DNA of 64,000 bases from Bacteroidota bacterium (GCA_021779195.1 JAJYBB010000012.1:1-64000), one strand, 5' to 3'. Positions 10,401 through 19,022 are shown, counted from the first letter of the stretch. A program made the numbers and translations. Notes: generated by a model not told the origin, from the letters alone.

Positions 10401-10501
10401 TTACACCCGAAGTGAGTGGCGGACCTACGACAAACGGTATTGATACCAATACTTATCCCATGCAGGCAATTTATTCAGTCGGTTTAAAACTTAACTTCTA
10501 A
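7478..10501 (+). CDS. SusC-like TonB-dependent outer-membrane transporter (PUL 1)
   Basis: A 1007-aa outer-membrane glycan importer. It has a cleavable signal peptide (ends about residue 22, LSAQN), a carboxypeptidase-regulatory-like domain (about 27-105), a plug domain after NEVVVVGYG, and a C-terminal beta-barrel ending in aromatic KLNF. It begins 19 bp after the GH144-like gene and is followed 12 bp later by susD, so the three are clearly one operon. It should import oligosaccharides produced by the surface enzymes of this locus, probably beta-1,2-gluco-oligosaccharides. Confidence 0.96.
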   Translation: MRKTKFYFFLILLFSVLGTLSAQNLKLQGVILDKDNNEPLIGATVMQKGTGNGTATDLNGKFSISAPKNAILIFSYLGYTSQEITIKNDDDLKVALSTNTKILNEVVVVGYGTQRVKDMTAPISTVKGSDLIKQIAANPMSALQGKMAGIQIINSGQPGAGPSVKIRGVGSIGDFANPLYIVDGVFVDNLDFLSNSDIEDITVLKDASAAAIYGVRAANGVVLVTTRKGVKDHTNISYDGYVGVQIPTNVMKLSNTTQYVGLMNQANQNTPGYIPLSVSQYPASVDWYSQLLRNAITHSHSLDISGASDHTNYSLGANYFYQEGIMKATNDYERYNFRARIDQKVNNWLNIGFNAITSNYVTNYANNDAFFKAFVSPPVYPVYDNTNAAAYPVKFGSPQQYGFGAVYANPVAIAYYNNNQEQGLKTIVSTYAEVNLIPNKLKFRTSYNMDYNSFKSRNYLPEYLVGGSQGQNQSSLSKTFGISYRHIIDNLLTYNNSFGKHTYSLMLGQSTRIERSYVMTGSALNVSNIDEQSLYLSLGSASSWSVGDIGTGNNVYGYNGLSFFTRGTYNYADKYLATFTFRADGSSKYQQKWGYFPSIGLGWIMTGENFMKSQSLFDYLKFRVSWGLLGNDNVPANSAVILGSTGMASSSVFGNDILYDGVGAQTVVQNVLKWETVGEANVGFDFSLVQQKLSGELDYYNRTTYNSVFYAPISSGGGTATLLGNWGTVQNQGVELTLNWKDNISKDLSYSIGFNATTINNKVLSLDNKRDFIPDGNIRGSFTTRTAVGHPIGSFYGYQIVGVYASEAAALQDPVSQIIKDAGYFKYKDQNGDKVIDDKDKVYLGSAIPWLTSGVDFGLNYKNLDASVTFQGQFGNKILNAKRMNRDIFTDGNYDLNFYQNHWTTTNKSNIYPSAEAYNTSFIQQANTFFVEDGSYIRIQNIQVGYNFNKVRGIQNLRVYLSAQRPFTYFTYQGFTPEVSGGPTTNGIDTNTYPMQAIYSVGLKLNF

Positions 10502-10513
10502 CATCAAGTCCTT

Positions 10514-12019
10514 ATGAAAGTCAAAATATTATTTTTAATTGTAAGCTCCTTGTTCATTGCAGGTTGTAGCGACTTCTTAAACATTAGACCGGAGGGAACA
10601 GTTCCTTCCGCTGGATTGGACCATACCAAAGCCGAAAATATTTTTAAACCGCTTTCGGCAGCTTATGCGAGTTTGCGTGATTGGAATGCCCATGCCTTTC
10701 CGTATATCTGCGGTTTTGAAATAACATCGGATGATGCTGACAAAGGAAGCTCACCGGGCGACAATCCCGAAGCACTTCAAATGGATCAATTCACTTATAC
10801 TTCTACCAATAGTTTAATCGGTAGCTTATGGACAGGATATTTTAATATCGTGAGTTCAGCAAACAATGCTATCGGAGAAATGCCATTGTTTGAAGCTGCT
10901 ATGAACGCTGAGGTGAACAAAGCGTATGCCCGGCAGTGTAAGGCTGAAGCCAAAGTAATTCGGGCTTATGCCTACTTTAATCTGACACGCGCTTTCGGTA
11001 GGGTGCCAATTATCGATTCGATCATGACTTCGCAACAGCTTTCAGCTCTTAATCAAGCAACGACTTCAGCTCTTTATCAATTTATTGAAAGAGATTTAAA
11101 GGAAGCCATACCCTATTTGCCCGGATCGTACACGAAAGATTTTGCCGGACGGTTTACGAAATATACTGCTATGGCTTTAAAAGCTAAGGTACATATGTAT
11201 CATGCCTCTCTTGAAAATCCCGTGGCTAATTGGGATTCAGTGGCTGTGCTCACTGATCAAATTATGGCTTCAGGACAATTTGATTTATTGTCCGATTTCC
11301 GATCAGAATTTTCGATGGACGGTGAAAACAGCAAAGAATCGTTACTCGAAATTCAGAGTTCGTCATTGGGAGCTTCCACAGGCGATTCCTATCCTTATGT
11401 GGAATATGCTTATGATCAAGGTCCGCGAAATAACTCACCTTCGAATATGCAAGGTTGGGGTTTCTGTACACCTAGTGATAAACTGATAGCATTCTTTAAT
11501 CTGAGGGGTGAAACTGAACGGGCAAAGGCAACTTTTTTGTACAGAGGAACTAAAACTCCTGAAGGCGACAGTATAAAAATGACTTGTACCAATCCCGTGT
11601 ATAATGGTAAAGTGTACACACCATCATCGTATAATAAATGGAATTACAATGGGTATGGTTTCGATCACAATATCCGTATAATTCGTTATTCAGATGTATT
11701 GTTGATGTTTGCCGAAGCTAAAGTGCACGGTGCTATGGATGGAAATACAAGCGGGTTCTCGGCTCTTTCAGCTATAAACAAGGTCAGGGAAAGAGTAAAA
11801 TTACCTGACTTAGGTGTGGTTTCCCTTCAAAATATTTGGGACGAACGCAGGGCTGAATTTGCATTGGAAGAAGACCGATTCTTTGATCTGATTCGTACCG
11901 GACAAGCTCCAGCCGTATTAGGCAGTAAAGGTTTTGTTGCCGGTAGAAATGAGGTGTTCCCTATTCCAAATAATCAATTGCAATTAAATATTCACTTAAC
12001 TCAAAATCCAAATTATTAA
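10514..12019 (+). CDS. SusD-like surface glycan-binding lipoprotein (PUL 1)
   Basis: A 501-aa lipoprotein (LFIAGC, Cys18, followed by SDFLNIRPEG) of the SusD/RagB family, an all-helical TPR-like fold that caps the SusC barrel and binds glycan. The C-terminal part shows the usual family features (YSDVLLMFAEAK, ERRAEFALEEDRFFDLIRTG). It lies 12 bp after its SusC partner, so translation is probably coupled. Ligand specificity is inferred from the locus only. Confidence 0.96.
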   Translation: MKVKILFLIVSSLFIAGCSDFLNIRPEGTVPSAGLDHTKAENIFKPLSAAYASLRDWNAHAFPYICGFEITSDDADKGSSPGDNPEALQMDQFTYTSTNSLIGSLWTGYFNIVSSANNAIGEMPLFEAAMNAEVNKAYARQCKAEAKVIRAYAYFNLTRAFGRVPIIDSIMTSQQLSALNQATTSALYQFIERDLKEAIPYLPGSYTKDFAGRFTKYTAMALKAKVHMYHASLENPVANWDSVAVLTDQIMASGQFDLLSDFRSEFSMDGENSKESLLEIQSSSLGASTGDSYPYVEYAYDQGPRNNSPSNMQGWGFCTPSDKLIAFFNLRGETERAKATFLYRGTKTPEGDSIKMTCTNPVYNGKVYTPSSYNKWNYNGYGFDHNIRIIRYSDVLLMFAEAKVHGAMDGNTSGFSALSAINKVRERVKLPDLGVVSLQNIWDERRAEFALEEDRFFDLIRTGQAPAVLGSKGFVAGRNEVFPIPNNQLQLNIHLTQNPNY

Positions 12020-12084
12020 TTAACCAACAAAATTATGTATCAAAAAAAACAACTCAATCTCTAATTTTAAAAAAAAGTAATTGT

Positions 12085-12990
12085 ATGAAAAAAACTAATT
12101 TTTATGGCTTAGCAGCCTTTGTAGCCCTTTCCCTGGGCGTGTCCTTCTCATCATGTACGACGAAAGTTGACCCGAATGCAGGGAAAATTGATCCTTCAAC
12201 CATTGCAACTTCTGATTTGGTCGCTTACTTCCCGTTCAATGGAACTGGGAATGACTCTATTACCGGCTTAACTCCTACAGCAAAACCAGGGGTAACTTAT
12301 GTTACCGGCCGTCGTGGCATGGCTTTCAAAGGAGCTGATAATGCCTATTTTCTGTACAATCTACCCACTGGAAGTAAACTTAAAACACTGAAAGCATTTT
12401 CTGTAGCGATGTGGTTAAATGAACCTCAAATACCAAACGAACAGTCTCCCGTGCCTATCATTATGCAAATCGGTAATGATGATGATTATTTCTGGGGCAA
12501 TCTAACATTGACTCAAGATCGTATGGGATCGGCATCGGCTCCGATTGATTCACTTAACTTAAAAGCTGTATTTCACAGTCAGACTGCTGTATGGCAAAAC
12601 CAATTTGTCAATTTCCCGAATCCTGCTTTACAGGCATCGAAATGGATACATTTGATTTTCGAATACAACAATGTTACTTCGTCATTTAATGTATATGTAA
12701 ATGGTGTCTTATTGACTGGAGTATTGGCTTCGAAATGGACTCCACGCTATGCAGATGTTGCACCAGCAACCGGCGTTCAACCTCCTTTTGGAGATATGGT
12801 TTTCAACAAAGCAAATACGTTGGTGTTTGGCGGATGGTTGACAAAAATTCTTCAGAATCCGCCTGCAACTGATACTTGGATGGGTTGGTTTAATGGCACT
12901 ATGGACGAACTTCGTATTTACGACAGAGCACTTACAGGTACTGAAGCTAAAAATCTTTACGATGCAGAGGTAACACAGTTAAACAAATAG
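12085..12990 (+). CDS. LamG/concanavalin-like surface lipoprotein (PUL 1)
   Basis: A 301-aa lipoprotein (SFSSC, Cys at about residue 25) whose body is a laminin-G/concanavalin A-like jelly roll: LVAYFPFNGTGNDS near the start and MDELRIYDRALTGTEAKNLYD at the end are typical of LamG_3. No catalytic residues are evident. Its position between susD and a surface glucanase suggests a surface glycan-binding protein that helps capture substrate. It ends 11 bp before a strong hairpin, so it may be the last full-strength gene of the transcript. Confidence 0.8.
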   Translation: MKKTNFYGLAAFVALSLGVSFSSCTTKVDPNAGKIDPSTIATSDLVAYFPFNGTGNDSITGLTPTAKPGVTYVTGRRGMAFKGADNAYFLYNLPTGSKLKTLKAFSVAMWLNEPQIPNEQSPVPIIMQIGNDDDYFWGNLTLTQDRMGSASAPIDSLNLKAVFHSQTAVWQNQFVNFPNPALQASKWIHLIFEYNNVTSSFNVYVNGVLLTGVLASKWTPRYADVAPATGVQPPFGDMVFNKANTLVFGGWLTKILQNPPATDTWMGWFNGTMDELRIYDRALTGTEAKNLYDAEVTQLNK

Positions 12991-13000
12991 TCATGATTTA

Positions 13001-13032
13001 TTAGGGGTGAAAAATTTTAATTTCACCCCTAA
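13001..13032 (+). terminator. Perfect 12-bp hairpin between LamG gene and second GH144 gene
   Basis: TTAGGGGTGAAA (13001-13012) is perfectly repeated in inverse at 13021-13032 with an 8-nt AT loop. There is no long T-run afterwards, so it may act as an attenuator, a processing or stability element, or a weak terminator. It lies 11 bp after the LamG stop and 16 bp before the GH144 start, and so rules out the open GTG at 13007 as a likely start. Confidence 0.75.
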
Positions 13033-13048
13033 TATTAACTCATTTATT

Positions 13049-14692
13049 ATGAAAAACACCCAATTCATTGCTCTAATCTTCACAACTCTTTTTTTATCTT
13101 GTAAATCGGTTTCTGAACCGCAACTTCAAAACACCATTATTCAGTCGGTTAGTATTAATGGAACATTGGTTGCTACCGGAGGAAGTGTTTTTGAAGTTCC
13201 CGTCGATTCGGTTGTTTTTCATGTCGTTTTCTCTCACAATATCGATACGCATAAAATCAATCCCGACTATTTAAGTATCAATAATCAAATTGATACCAGC
13301 TTTGTTATACTCCCCGATACCAGCAAAAATAGCCTGTCCTTTAAAATCAGTAAGAAACTATCAAATTATACTTCCTATGTATTGTACTTTACTTCAGGAA
13401 GTAATTTGGGTGTGAAATTAATCGATTCGTATTTTTATACGTTCATAACCCGACTGGATACTACGCCCAAATTCCCCCGCATTTCCGATGATAGCCTATT
13501 AACCTTGGTCCAAAAAAAAACCTTTGATTATTTTTGGAGTTATGGGCATCCTGTTTCGGGCTTAGCGCGTGAACGACTCGGTGCAGGCGAAACCGTAACC
13601 ATGGGAGGTTCGGGCTTTGGTATTGCGGCTATTCCCGCTGCTATTGAGCGAGGTTTTATAACCCGTGTGCAGGGATTTGAGCGATTAAATAAAATTGTAA
13701 ACTTTCTGAATGCTCCAACTACTGATAAGTTTCATGGTGCTTTACCTCATTGGATGAATGGGTCTACCGGCAAGGTAATTCCGTTCGGCTCTAAAGACAA
13801 TGGAGCCGATTTGGTAGAAACAGCTTTTATGATGGAGGGTTTATTAACTGCTCAACAATACTTTAAATCTGGTACGGCTGATGAACAAATTATGTGTGCT
13901 AATATCGACACCCTTTGGCGGAAAGTGGAATGGACATGGTTTCAACAAAACGGGCAACAACAGCTTTACTGGCATTGGTCTCCAACTTATGGTTGGGATA
14001 TCAATATGGCTATCAAAGGTTGGAACGAAGCTTTGATTATTTATGTATTAGCGGCATCTTCTCCTACATATCCTATTGCTAAATCGGTTTATGATAACGG
14101 ATGGGCTCAGAATGGAGCCATCCGAAACGGAAAAACTTTTTACGGAATCACCCTTCCCTTGGGTGAGGATAAAGGAGGTCCAATGTTTTTTGCCCATTAC
14201 TCATTCTTAGGACTTAATCCCATGCATCTTTCGGATGCTTACGCCAATTATTGGCAACAAAACACGGCTCATGCGCAAATCAATTATCAATATTGCGTGG
14301 CAAATCCGCGAAAAAACTTTGGTTATGGACCGAATTGCTGGGGCTTGACTGCCAGTGATATACTGAATAGCTATTCGGCTTCATCACCAACCAACGATGG
14401 TGGAACGATAGCCCCTACGGCTGCATTGGGCTCTTTTCCGTATACACCTAAAGAAAGTATGCAGGCGTTGCGGTTTTTTTATTATGTGTTAGGGGATAAA
14501 CTCTGGGGACAATATGGATTTACGGATGCTTTTAATTTGAATCAACATTGGTTTGATAATGCTTATCTGGCTATCGACGAAGGTCCTATCGTGGATATGA
14601 TTGAAAATTACCGTACCGGTTTACTCTGGAATTTGTTTATGCAAAATCCAGATGTCCAAAGAGGTCTTACCCGTCTTGGATTCACGTATTGA
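13049..14692 (+). CDS. GH144-like beta-1,2-glucanase paralogue with N-terminal Ig-like domain, lipoprotein
   Basis: A 547-aa lipoprotein (LFLSC, Cys18). Residues about 30-135 resemble a Big_5-type Ig domain (VDSVVFHVVFSHNID). The remainder is a PF10091 catalytic domain that aligns through most of its length with the product of 5848-7458: LVETAFMMEGLL, YWHWS, VLAASSPTYPI and VDMIENYRTGLLW are shared, with DEGP where the other has DQGP. The two enzymes differ in their N-terminal modules, which suggests a division of labour (for example surface endo-cleavage versus periplasmic processing); this is inference. It is the last gene of PUL 1. Confidence 0.82.
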   Translation: MKNTQFIALIFTTLFLSCKSVSEPQLQNTIIQSVSINGTLVATGGSVFEVPVDSVVFHVVFSHNIDTHKINPDYLSINNQIDTSFVILPDTSKNSLSFKISKKLSNYTSYVLYFTSGSNLGVKLIDSYFYTFITRLDTTPKFPRISDDSLLTLVQKKTFDYFWSYGHPVSGLARERLGAGETVTMGGSGFGIAAIPAAIERGFITRVQGFERLNKIVNFLNAPTTDKFHGALPHWMNGSTGKVIPFGSKDNGADLVETAFMMEGLLTAQQYFKSGTADEQIMCANIDTLWRKVEWTWFQQNGQQQLYWHWSPTYGWDINMAIKGWNEALIIYVLAASSPTYPIAKSVYDNGWAQNGAIRNGKTFYGITLPLGEDKGGPMFFAHYSFLGLNPMHLSDAYANYWQQNTAHAQINYQYCVANPRKNFGYGPNCWGLTASDILNSYSASSPTNDGGTIAPTAALGSFPYTPKESMQALRFFYYVLGDKLWGQYGFTDAFNLNQHWFDNAYLAIDEGPIVDMIENYRTGLLWNLFMQNPDVQRGLTRLGFTY

Positions 14693-14740
14693 CATTGATA
14701 GGGTGCTGTTTTCGTTGCTCTTTTTGATGTTATCATTGCG

Positions 14741-14770
14741 AAAATCAGCTAAATGCATTCGCTGTTTTTT
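14741..14770 (+). terminator. Possible weak terminator after PUL 1
   Basis: CAGC at 14745-14748 pairs with GCTG at 14761-14764, with an AATGCATT core between and a T6 tail. The stem is short and interrupted, so this is tentative. Confidence 0.35.
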
Positions 14771-15071
14771 AGGGAATAATGTGTTAATGATTTTTCAAAT
14801 TAGAAGTTATCCATTTCCGATTTCGTGAGTGGATGTGTGCATGCCTATCGATGTGGAATTGATTTCAGAAAATTTCACCAAAGAATACGCCTCAAATAAC
14901 TACACTTTTTTTATCCGACTGAAATGATTAATTTTGCGCTTTCTTTTTGTCGAATTTAAAATGATCCCTTTTCTTTTTTTAAATTGTAAATAGTGCTCTG
15001 ATCATTTGAAAATGTACTGATTTGAAAATTTGAAAATTTTAATTAGTAAAGTTATTAATTAAAGTTAACAC

Positions 15072-15103
15072 TTTGCTACTAAGCGAACATAACTGTAGTT
15101 TAA
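15072..15103 (+). promoter_or_regulatory. Promoter candidate for purB
   Basis: TTTG at 15072-15075, 20-nt spacer, TAGTTTAA at 15096-15103, which matches TAnnTTTG except at the last two positions. The leader to the ATG would be about 34 nt. Confidence 0.4.
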
Positions 15104-15143
15104 TGCCTCTTAATCGTCTTTTCGGAACATAAAAACAACCCAC

Positions 15144-16487
15144 ATGAATTTATCCTTACTGACAGCCATTTCGCCTGTTGATGGTCGCTATCGGACCAAG
15201 ACTGAACCTTACGCGGCTTATTTTTCTGAATTTGCCTTGATGCGTTATCGTGTTAAAGTCGAAATTGAATATTTTATTGCCTTATGTGAAATTCCGCTTA
15301 AGCCACTCGAAACGATTTCGGTTCCGGTTTTCCCGCATCTGCGTTCGGTTTATAATGACTTTTCGGAGCAGGATGCGCTTCGTGTTAAAGAAATTGAGAA
15401 GGTTACCAATCATGATGTAAAAGCCATTGAGTATTATATTAAAGAAAAGTTTGATGAACTTGGGTTAAGCTCTTTCAAAGAGTTTATCCACTTCGGACTG
15501 ACTTCGCAAGATATTAATAATACTGCTGTGCCTTGTTCAATTAAGGATGCGTTGGAGCAGGTTTATTATCCCGAGATTGATCTACTGGTACAGGAGTTAT
15601 CCCATATGGCTGACACATGGCGAAATGTAGCTATGTTGGCAAAAACTCACGGGCAGCCCGCTTCGCCTACGCGTTTGGGAAAAGAAATAATGGTTTATGT
15701 TAGCCGGTTACAACAACAGTTGCGATTACTCCGGATTACACCGCAATCCGGTAAGTTTGGCGGTGCAACCGGTAATTTTAATGCTCATTCAGTTGCCTTT
15801 CCAGCGATTAACTGGAAAGATTTTGCCACTACGTTTTTGTTCGAAAAATTAGGCATTGAACGTGAACCCTGGACAACTCAGATTTCAAATTACGATAATT
15901 TAGCTGCTCAGTTTGATGCGCTGAAGCGTATCAACACAATTTTAATTGATTTTTGCAGGGATATATGGACTTACGTATCGATGGAATATTTCAAGCAACG
16001 CATCAAAGCCGGTGAAGTTGGTTCATCGGCTATGCCTCATAAGGTAAATCCGATTGATTTCGAGAATGCTGAAGGTAATTTAGCGATTGCCAATGCTACT
16101 TTTGAATTTCTATCTTCAAAATTGCCTGTTTCGAGATTACAACGCGACCTGACTGATAGTACCGTGTTGCGAAACATCGGTGTCCCGTTTGCACATACGC
16201 TGATTGCATCTCAAAGCATACTGAAAGGGTTAAGCAAATTATTGCTCAACGAAACTGCTATTTATCGTGATTTAGACAATACTTGGGCGGTAGTAGCCGA
16301 AGGAATTCAAACCATTTTGCGCCGCGAAAGCTATCCCGAACCATATGAGGCATTGAAAGCATTAACGCGTACCAACGAAGGAATTACCGAAAAATCCATT
16401 CATAATTTTATAGACACCTTGAATGTGAGCCAGGCTGTTAAAGAAGAATTGCGACGCATTACGCCAAGAAATTATACGGGAATTTGA
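15144..16487 (+). CDS. purB: Adenylosuccinate lyase
   Basis: A 447-aa cytoplasmic enzyme of the fumarase/aspartase superfamily. It cleaves SAICAR to AICAR in purine synthesis and adenylosuccinate to AMP, releasing fumarate each time. The signature loop GSSAMPHKVNP (about residue 295) and the TSQDINNTAV and KTHGQPASPT stretches are present. Length is typical. It appears monocistronic with its own promoter candidate and a hairpin downstream. Confidence 0.97.
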   Translation: MNLSLLTAISPVDGRYRTKTEPYAAYFSEFALMRYRVKVEIEYFIALCEIPLKPLETISVPVFPHLRSVYNDFSEQDALRVKEIEKVTNHDVKAIEYYIKEKFDELGLSSFKEFIHFGLTSQDINNTAVPCSIKDALEQVYYPEIDLLVQELSHMADTWRNVAMLAKTHGQPASPTRLGKEIMVYVSRLQQQLRLLRITPQSGKFGGATGNFNAHSVAFPAINWKDFATTFLFEKLGIEREPWTTQISNYDNLAAQFDALKRINTILIDFCRDIWTYVSMEYFKQRIKAGEVGSSAMPHKVNPIDFENAEGNLAIANATFEFLSSKLPVSRLQRDLTDSTVLRNIGVPFAHTLIASQSILKGLSKLLLNETAIYRDLDNTWAVVAEGIQTILRRESYPEPYEALKALTRTNEGITEKSIHNFIDTLNVSQAVKEELRRITPRNYTGI

Positions 16488-16512
16488 TGTCCGTATTGCA
16501 ATGTGTTTTAGG

Positions 16513-16575
16513 AAAATCAGGATGAATTTTTTTCACTTTTAAATGGATAAAAAGTGTCGGCCTATCTGATTTTTT
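16513..16575 (+). terminator. Nested hairpin downstream of purB
   Basis: Outer arms AAAATCAG (16513-16520) and CTGATTTT (16566-16573) enclose an inner hairpin, CACTTTT (16534-16540) with AAAAGTG (16550-16556), and run into a T-tract. Its place 25 bp after the purB stop fits a terminator. Confidence 0.45.
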
Positions 16576-17028
16576 AACAGAATGAAAAATTGAACTGTGT
16601 TGATTCTTGATTCATTATTTTTGATTTTACCGTTTGCTGATAATATGAGTATCCGTTTTGACACCTACTTTATTTTTCACAATACTTGCAAACGACCGTC
16701 CTCGTGCGGTGAGCCGAAAAATGGAAAGCAGTAGGCGTAGAAAATTTTTCTGTTTGAGTCTCGATGTATTCCGTCGAGGTGAGTATAACAGTTTTCAGCC
16801 TCCAAACGACTCATTTTTCGAGTGAAGCATGCAAACCCTTTTTTCCGCTGTTCCATCTCCATTTGGAGAGGGGAACCGAAAATTGGGTGTGGTCTCTTAA
16901 ACTTTTTTGTTTTGTTTTTTGGTTCAAGCCAAAAAATGAGGGGGGGGGTAAAGGCGAAGTCCCTGATATTCATTTTTTTATTGACAAAGGTATTAGAACG
17001 GATCATCATTCATATAAATTTCCAAGGA
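16576..17028. other. Intergenic region upstream of the ABC exporter, with a G9 tract
   Basis: This stretch is richer in GC than other intergenic regions. It contains a homopolymer of nine G at 16940-16948 and is open in several frames on both strands (including a 110-codon minus frame 16677-17009), none of which gives a recognisable protein. The frame of the ABC gene stays open back to 16822. It may be a degenerate dispersed element; I cannot identify it. Confidence 0.4.
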
Positions 17029-18867
17029 ATGTTTAAATTTTTATCGTTGCTAAAGCGGTTTGTTCCGCCTTATAAAAAATACGTGTTGTTGAGCTTTTTG
17101 TTCAACTTGCTTTCCACCATTTTTAGTTTATTCTCGTTTGCCGCCATTATTCCGGTTTTACAAATTCTGTTTGGTTTACAGCATGTTTCGGGCAGCTATC
17201 AAATATGGAACTGGAATGATGGTTTTCAATATATTTTGGAAGCCGTGAAAAACAACCTGTCTTTCATGGTGGATCAAATTATTCAATCGGTTGGTGCTCC
17301 TACTGCTTTGTTTTATTTGGGACTTTTTTTGACTGTTATGACGGCATTCAAAACCGGAACAGCGTATCTTGGTTCGTATTATATGATTCCGATTCGTACA
17401 GGGGTATTGCGCGATTTGCGAAATCAGATGTATAAAAAGATAGTCAGTCTGCCGATTGGTTTTTTTACCGAGGAACGTAAAGGCGATATTATTTCGCGAA
17501 TGACCGGCGACGTGAACGAAGTAGAGGTTTCTATCATGAGTTCATTGGATTTGATTTTTAAAAATCCCGTAACGATTCTTATTTATTTAATCGTGATGAT
17601 AAGCATGAGTTGGCAGTTGACACTTTTTGTATTGATTTTGTTGCCTTTCAGCGGTTGGCTTATCGGTAAAATCGGCAAATCACTTAAGCATCGCTCTACC
17701 TTAGGACAGGAACAAGCGGGTGAGTTGCTTTCGCAAATTGAGGAAACGTTAAGTGGATTGCGTATTGTGAAGGCTTTTAATGCCGAAGCGAAACTGGAAG
17801 CCCGTTTTAGCTTGTTGAATGAGAAACTTCGTAGAACCTATAACCGCGTTAACCGCCGATTTAACCTTGCTCATCCCGTCAGCGAGTTTATCGGAACGAT
17901 GGTAATTGCCATTTTACTTTGGTTTGGCGGTGTGTTGATTTTGGGACATCACAGCAGCATTGGGGCGGCTGAATTTATTTATTATCTGGTAATTTTTTAT
18001 AGCATTATTGCTCCTTCCAAAGATTTATCCAAAGCCTCGTACAGTATTCAGAAAGGAATGGCTTCGCTGGATCGTGTGGATCGTATTTTAAATACTGAAA
18101 ATACCATTCAAGAGCCGTCAAAACCGCTTCCTTTTCCACCTTTTTCGGATAAAATTGAATTTAGTAACCTGAATTTTAAATATGATTCCGAATGGGTGCT
18201 TCAACAAGTCAATATTGTCATTCCCAAAGGTAAAACCATTGCGTTGGTTGGTCAATCGGGTTCGGGAAAATCAACGTTATTAGATTTGCTCCCGCGATAC
18301 TACGACACCACTGATGGCGGAATTTTTATTGATGGTAATAATATCAAAAACTACTTGACACACGATATTCGTTCGCAAATGGGAATTGTAAACCAGGAAC
18401 CAATTTTGTTTAACGATACTTTTTTCAATAATATTGCTTTCGGGGTCGAAAATGCCACACTCGAGGATGTGATGGAAGCTGCCCGCATTGCCAATGCCCA
18501 CGATTTTATCATCGCCACGGAGCATGGTTATGAATCGAATATTGGCGATCGGGGTAATAAATTATCGGGTGGACAGCGCCAGCGTATCAGTATTGCCCGC
18601 GCTATTCTCAAAAATCCGCCCATACTGATTCTTGACGAAGCCACTTCGTCACTCGATACCGAATCTGAAAAAATGGTGCAGGATGCGCTTGAAAAATTAA
18701 TGATGCACCGAACTACTTTAGTGGCTGCCCATCGCTTGTCAACGATTAAAAATGCCGATGAGATTTACGTACTTTCCGAAGGTCGCATTGTAGAACATGG
18801 CAAACACGACGTTTTGATGGCGATTGATGGTTATTACAAACGGTTATGCGATATGCAGTCGTTTTAA
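17029..18867 (+). CDS. MsbA-type ABC exporter (fused permease and ATPase)
   Basis: A 612-aa inner-membrane half-transporter that dimerises to flip lipids or export hydrophobic substrates. About six transmembrane segments occupy residues 15-320. The nucleotide-binding domain has Walker A GQSGSGKST, signature LSGGQRQR, Walker B ILILDEATSSLD and an H-loop at VAAHRLST. I start at ATG 17029 (preceded by AAGGA) because conserved sequence begins there; the frame is open for 69 more codons upstream but with atypical sequence. Lipid A core (MsbA) is the likeliest cargo in Bacteroidota, though drug-exporter relatives look alike. Confidence 0.9.
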   Translation: MFKFLSLLKRFVPPYKKYVLLSFLFNLLSTIFSLFSFAAIIPVLQILFGLQHVSGSYQIWNWNDGFQYILEAVKNNLSFMVDQIIQSVGAPTALFYLGLFLTVMTAFKTGTAYLGSYYMIPIRTGVLRDLRNQMYKKIVSLPIGFFTEERKGDIISRMTGDVNEVEVSIMSSLDLIFKNPVTILIYLIVMISMSWQLTLFVLILLPFSGWLIGKIGKSLKHRSTLGQEQAGELLSQIEETLSGLRIVKAFNAEAKLEARFSLLNEKLRRTYNRVNRRFNLAHPVSEFIGTMVIAILLWFGGVLILGHHSSIGAAEFIYYLVIFYSIIAPSKDLSKASYSIQKGMASLDRVDRILNTENTIQEPSKPLPFPPFSDKIEFSNLNFKYDSEWVLQQVNIVIPKGKTIALVGQSGSGKSTLLDLLPRYYDTTDGGIFIDGNNIKNYLTHDIRSQMGIVNQEPILFNDTFFNNIAFGVENATLEDVMEAARIANAHDFIIATEHGYESNIGDRGNKLSGGQRQRISIARAILKNPPILILDEATSSLDTESEKMVQDALEKLMMHRTTLVAAHRLSTIKNADEIYVLSEGRIVEHGKHDVLMAIDGYYKRLCDMQSF

Positions 18868-18908
18868 TTGCACCCGCTATTTTCCAAGATATATTGGTGA
18901 GAATATTA

Positions 18909-18943
18909 AAGAGTTTGATCAATACCGTCAAACTCTTTTTTTT
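18909..18943 (+). terminator. Intrinsic terminator after the ABC exporter
   Basis: AAGAGTTTGA (18909-18918) pairs perfectly with TCAAACTCTT (18928-18937) and is followed by a T-run to 18943. It separates convergent genes and could work in both directions. Confidence 0.85.
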
Positions 18944-19022
18944 GGTCTTCATTTTCAGCTAGTTGCATTGTTTGCCAACAACGTCTTTCTCCAAAATCCT
19001 TCAATTTATAATCATACCAACA

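Larger units (their letters stand above)
14693..15143. other. Intergenic region between PUL 1 and purB
   Basis: No supported gene. A possible weak terminator lies at about 14741-14770 (CAGC/GCTG arms around a self-complementary core, followed by six T). The distal end carries a purB promoter candidate. The open frame crossing the end of the GH144 gene here shows no recognisable protein. Confidence 0.5.

Noticed and set aside
13007-13048. GTG start for the second GH144-like gene
   Set aside because: These codons are the hairpin 13001-13032 itself; the signal peptide starts at 13049.
16677-17009. 110-codon minus-strand frame
   Set aside because: No recognisable protein, Cys/Phe-rich low-likelihood composition, and overlapping open frames on the other strand in the same region.
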